The notes beneath the pieces are model-generated. The model saw nothing but the letters and a program-made list of their open reading frames with translations, was not told the origin of the DNA and did no database searches. From contig DKES01000025.1 of the NCBI GenBank assembly GCA_002452615.1, positions 1 to 7,346 on the forward strand: a stretch of DNA of 7,346 nucleotides, in the 5' to 3' direction. Shown here in pieces: positions 6,814 to 7,346 of this stretch. Source of the stretch: Patescibacteria group bacterium UBA6816. GTDB taxonomy: Bacteria; Patescibacteriota; Patescibacteriia; UBA2591; UBA6264. Position numbers and translations under genes: made by a program. Within the stretch, counting starts at the first letter, position 1, and each line of letters opens with the position of its first letter.

Positions 6814-7025
6814 GGAAAACTATTTAGTGTCTTATACTTCTTGTACAACCTTGCACGGGCACTTGCACAGGTTGAACCTGTGCATTTAATAACATATTTT
6901 CTGTTTTGGCTGGTGTTAGCGCAATACTCATCCAAAAGGAGTGATTTCTCTTTTTTGCCACACCCCTTATACTTTATTTGCAATACTTTTAAATATTGGT
7001 TTCTTGAACTCATATCCATTCTCAT
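6807..7025 (-). pseudogene. Truncated integrase-type transposase, N-terminal fragment
   Basis: A 72-residue remnant. The segment from NQYLKVLQIKYKG to NRKYVIK (about residues 9-48) matches my memory of the N-terminal helix-turn-helix of DDE integrase-core transposases (IS481/ISNCY-like), which read like 'xYRKAxKKEKxxILDEFCxxTGYxRKYAIR'. KKEKSLLLDEYCANTSQNRKYVIK fits that pattern closely. After residue 48 the similarity ends: the next residues come from a 21-bp palindrome (CTGSTCA) and an unrelated basic tail, then a stop. No DDE catalytic domain follows in any frame, so it cannot transpose. A strong AAGGAGG (7057-7051) lies 25 bases before the ATG, too far for efficient use, suggesting the true start was altered; a weak AGG sits 8 bases before it. 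Short ORFs can look coding by chance, but the motif run makes this a likely relic. Confidence 0.6.
6864..6884. repeat. Perfect 21-bp palindrome inside the transposase fragment
   Basis: TGCACAGGTT (6864-6873) and AACCTGTGCA (6875-6884) are perfect reverse complements around a single G. It falls exactly where the transposase similarity ends and, being 21 bp, keeps the frame open. Just to its left, TTGCAC occurs at 6851-6856 and again at 6863-6868, and CAACCT (6846-6851) can compete for AGGTTG (6869-6874), so the region is a small repeat cluster. It equals in length the palindrome in ligA but not in sequence. Confidence 0.75.
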
Positions 7026-7050
7026 AATTGTAACCTGGGTTAGCTTTATT

Positions 7051-7099
7051 CCTCCTTAAAAGCTATTAAACTAATTAATACGACCCAAATTACATTATA
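7051..7099 (-). promoter_or_regulatory. Old transposase promoter and Shine-Dalgarno
   Basis: On the minus strand a perfect TATAAT (7099-7094) precedes AAGGAGG (7057-7051), the only strong Shine-Dalgarno seen upstream of any gene in the window. No clear -35 is present at 16-18 bases; that position falls in the direct repeat at 7117-7139. The intact genes lack such a ribosome site, which suggests the transposase brought its own signals from elsewhere. Confidence 0.45.
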
Positions 7100-7116
7100 T
7101 CTTATTATTCCCTTTT

Positions 7117-7174
7117 CGGTTAGGTTTTTTATGAGTTAACCAGTGTGGCTACGGTTAGATTATATATGAGTTGA
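7117..7174. repeat. Pair of 23-bp direct repeats, probable transposon-end or regulator sites
   Basis: Copies at 7117-7139 and 7152-7174 match at 19 of 23 positions, sharing CGGTTAG, then an A/T-rich spacer, then ATGAGTT. The centre-to-centre distance is 35 bp. They lie upstream of the transposase relic, where repeated transposase-binding sites at an insertion-sequence end would be expected. They also lie just before the plus-strand promoter at 7185, so they could instead be operator sites for it. The transposon-end reading is inference. Confidence 0.6.
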
Positions 7175-7184
7175 TGCGGGGTCC

Positions 7185-7213
7185 TTGACAAAATATTTTT
7201 AAAGTGATATCCT
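7185..7213 (+). promoter_or_regulatory. Strong sigma70-type promoter reading into the tandem array
   Basis: A perfect TTGACA (7185-7190), a 17-base spacer and TATCCT (7208-7213) preceded by TGA, the TGn extended -10 element. This is the best -35 in the window and the only good plus-strand promoter noticed. Transcription would begin near 7220, within a few bases of the first 25-bp tandem unit. An imperfect hairpin (CCTTTAAG 7211-7218 with CTTAAGGG 7227-7234) spans the -10 and the first unit and could be an operator. Confidence 0.65.
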
Positions 7214-7221
7214 TTAAGAGA

Positions 7222-7346
7222 ATATGCTTAAGGGTGTCTTAAAAAAATATACTCAAGAGTGTATTAAAAAGATATGCTCAAAGGCATATTAAAAAGATAT
7301 GCTCAAAGGCATATTAAAAAGATATGCTCAAAGGCATATTAAAAAG
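7222..7346 (+). repeat. Array of five 25-bp tandem repeats with internal inverted repeats
   Basis: Units start at 7222, 7247, 7272, 7297 and 7322. The last three are identical; the first two are diverged, as is usual for the edge of an array. The consensus unit is ATATGC, six bases (TCAAAG), GCATAT, then TAAAAAG, so each unit can form a 6-bp hairpin. There are no spacers, so this is not a CRISPR array. The array reaches the last base of the window and probably continues. On the minus strand each unit reads as a small hairpin followed by CTTTTT, like a weak terminator. ATG at 7224 opens a 22-codon frame ending at TAA 7290-7292, and the identical units repeat this layout. Confidence 0.92.

Noticed and set aside
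6841..7059. Plus-strand open frame over the transposase relic
   Set aside because: Complementary-strand counterpart; no family resemblance, while the minus strand shows a recognizable transposase N-terminus.
6735..7221. tRNA or other structured RNA gene in the gene-poor right part
   Set aside because: No cloverleaf or TTCGA-type arm was found on either strand by eye; the content is explained by promoters, a transposase relic and repeats.
7211..7234. Independent terminator formed by CCTTTAAG and CTTAAGGG
   Set aside because: The stem overlaps the -10 box and the expected transcription start, and is followed by GTGTCTTAAAA, not a U-tract.
7222..7346. CRISPR array
   Set aside because: Units are contiguous 25-bp repeats with no unique spacers and no cas genes nearby.

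Overview
The window looks like a fragment of an AT-rich bacterial genome of the Candidate Phyla Radiation (Patescibacteria), probably Parcubacteria-like. This is inferred from protein style: a secreted protein with GWGWSENxGWI motifs and LamG domains, a LigA with lineage-type substitutions, genes without Shine-Dalgarno sequences, and a short membrane-anchored cupredoxin. No taxonomic marker was searched. TGA is not used in frame in any of the three genes, so the standard bacterial code fits.

Layout: all three intact genes lie on the minus strand, and each has its own perfect TATAAT -10 box. Reading along the minus strand (high to low coordinates): a cupredoxin-domain protein (6671-6060) is followed by a strong hairpin at 6022-6046. 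Next comes a 1250-residue secreted multi-LamG protein (5949-2197), followed by a clear intrinsic terminator at 2131-2160. Last is NAD-dependent DNA ligase ligA (2079-46). They read as three separate transcription units rather than an operon. The cupredoxin and LamG proteins both act outside the cytoplasmic membrane; ligA is a housekeeping replication and repair gene with no obvious link to them.

The right-hand 540 bases are accessory DNA. A broken N-terminal fragment of an integrase-type transposase (7025-6807, minus) sits behind a decayed promoter and a pair of 23-bp direct repeats, probably one end of an insertion sequence. Beyond it a good sigma70 promoter on the plus strand (7185-7213) fires straight into an array of five 25-bp tandem units (7222-7346) that runs to the window edge. 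Each consensus unit carries a small inverted repeat, and the divergent second unit keeps the fold through a paired change.

A scattered set of perfect or near-perfect palindromes (1-26, 1737-1757, 6864-6884) is the other notable theme. Two are exactly 21 bp and sit in frame inside coding sequence, in ligA and in the transposase fragment. They resemble in-frame palindromic insertion elements.
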